From JACVRW01 sp963734025 (GTDB taxonomy: Bacteria; Actinomycetota; Thermoleophilia; Solirubrobacterales; Thermoleophilaceae), in NCBI GenBank assembly GCA_963734025.1, contig CAVTFR010000021.1, forward strand, positions 124,001 through 188,000: a stretch of 64,000 bases of DNA, in the 5' to 3' direction. Below are positions 63,728-64,000 of the stretch, piece by piece; the first letter of the stretch is position 1, and each line of letters opens with the position of its first letter. Made by a program: the position numbers and the translations under genes. The notes under the pieces are model-generated. The model did not search any database, was not told the DNA's origin, and saw nothing but the letters and a program-made list of their open reading frames with translations.

Positions 63728-64000
63728 GCAAGGAGGTCGCCGTCCTCGCCACCGTCGCGGCGGGCGGGGTGGTGGCCCTGCAGGCTCCGGCGAACAACGT
63801 CCTCTCGAAGTACCTCGGCAGCTTCGGCGCGGCCGTGGCCAGCTTCAGCGTCGGGCTGATCGTGATCGTCTTCGTGACGTTCGCCTTCGCCGGCGGCATC
63901 GAGACCGACGGGGCGGCGCCGCCCTGGTACTACTGGATCCTCGGCGGCGTCGGGGGCGTCGTGATCGTGACCGTCTCACTGATCGCGGTGCGCGAGCTGG
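63724..64000 (+). CDS. YdcZ-type DMT-family membrane transporter, 3' end outside window
   Basis: ATG 63724 overlaps the polA stop (ATGA). The visible 92 residues have three hydrophobic segments (VAVLATVAAGGVVALQA; AAVASFSVGLIVIVFVTFAF; YYWILGGVGGVVIVTVSLIA). The pattern QAPANNVLSKYLGSFGAAVASFSVG matches the short DMT_YdcZ family, in which two homologous halves or dimers form the transporter. Substrate unknown; truncated by the window edge. Confidence 0.78.
   Translation, partial: MSKEVAVLATVAAGGVVALQAPANNVLSKYLGSFGAAVASFSVGLIVIVFVTFAFAGGIETDGAAPPWYYWILGGVGGVVIVTVSLIAVREL

Noticed and set aside
1..64000. tRNA, rRNA, CRISPR array or insertion sequence
   Set aside because: I saw no T-loop-like GGTTCGAATCC sequences with cloverleaf context, no repeat-spacer pattern and no transposase frame. 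Absence by eye is not proof for small RNAs.

Overview
The window is a very GC-rich, densely packed bacterial chromosome segment. GTG starts are common, four-base gene overlaps (ATGA/GTGA) are frequent, and many genes have a TAnnnT box 6-8 bases before the start codon instead of a Shine-Dalgarno site. Gene content (ferritin-like lipoproteins, a HadA/HadB-like hot-dog pair, TrpE and TrpG as separate chains, a PPi-type phosphofructokinase, ACT-domain malic enzyme) points to an actinobacterium, most likely class Thermoleophilia (Solirubrobacterales/Gaiellales-like). This placement is inference from sequence character only.

Layout. 1-6.5 kb: 3' end of leuS, a membrane protein, a LOG-like protein, an Orn/Lys/Arg decarboxylase, a DDAH-type amidinohydrolase, acylphosphatase and a DUF1905/YdeI protein. 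6.5-29.4 kb: a conserved housekeeping run, comEA-comEC-holA, rpsT, murJ, lepA, then hrcA-dnaJ-prmA, then yqeY-phoH-ybeY-era. It is interleaved with an aldehyde dehydrogenase, three ferritin-like genes, a sigma-70 factor, a HadA/HadB-like pair, a cyclase and two HAD dehalogenases (one dead). grpE and dnaK are absent. 29.4-43.2 kb: hisIE-trpE-trpG-trpD-trpC, then moxR-DUF58-transglutaminase and an HtrA-type protease, then trpF-trpB-trpA, so one complete tryptophan set is split by four unrelated genes. 43.2-45.9 kb: EamA exporter, SnoaL-like protein, small membrane protein and pfkA.

45.9-58.5 kb is the accessory part, an ABC-uptake region. It has three intact branched-chain-type substrate-binding lipoproteins around one complete LivHMGF set, plus much wreckage. 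An EamA gene is split by a decayed second copy of the divergent pfkA/binding-protein unit, and a GlnH-GlnP-GlnQ polar amino-acid transporter has all three genes broken. 58.5-64 kb: an SDR39U1-type epimerase, malic enzyme, polA and the start of a YdcZ-type DMT transporter.

The most unusual signals are regulatory or structural. (1) A TAnnnT-N6-8-start rule suggests widespread leaderless transcription. (2) A 43-bp perfect palindrome-bearing repeat occurs once between convergent genes and once, inverted, in frame inside the 5' end of trpG. (3) Two genes appear to start at CTG and one at ATC. (4) Three convergent gene pairs each share the tetranucleotide CTAG as overlapping stop codons. (5) Five otherwise intact genes carry a single-base frameshift, two of them clearly GGC to GGGC, so assembly error must be excluded before reading them as biology. 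I found no CRISPR array, tRNA, rRNA, insertion sequence or defence system, and no stretch over 300 bases that is not explained by a gene or a recognisable gene relic.
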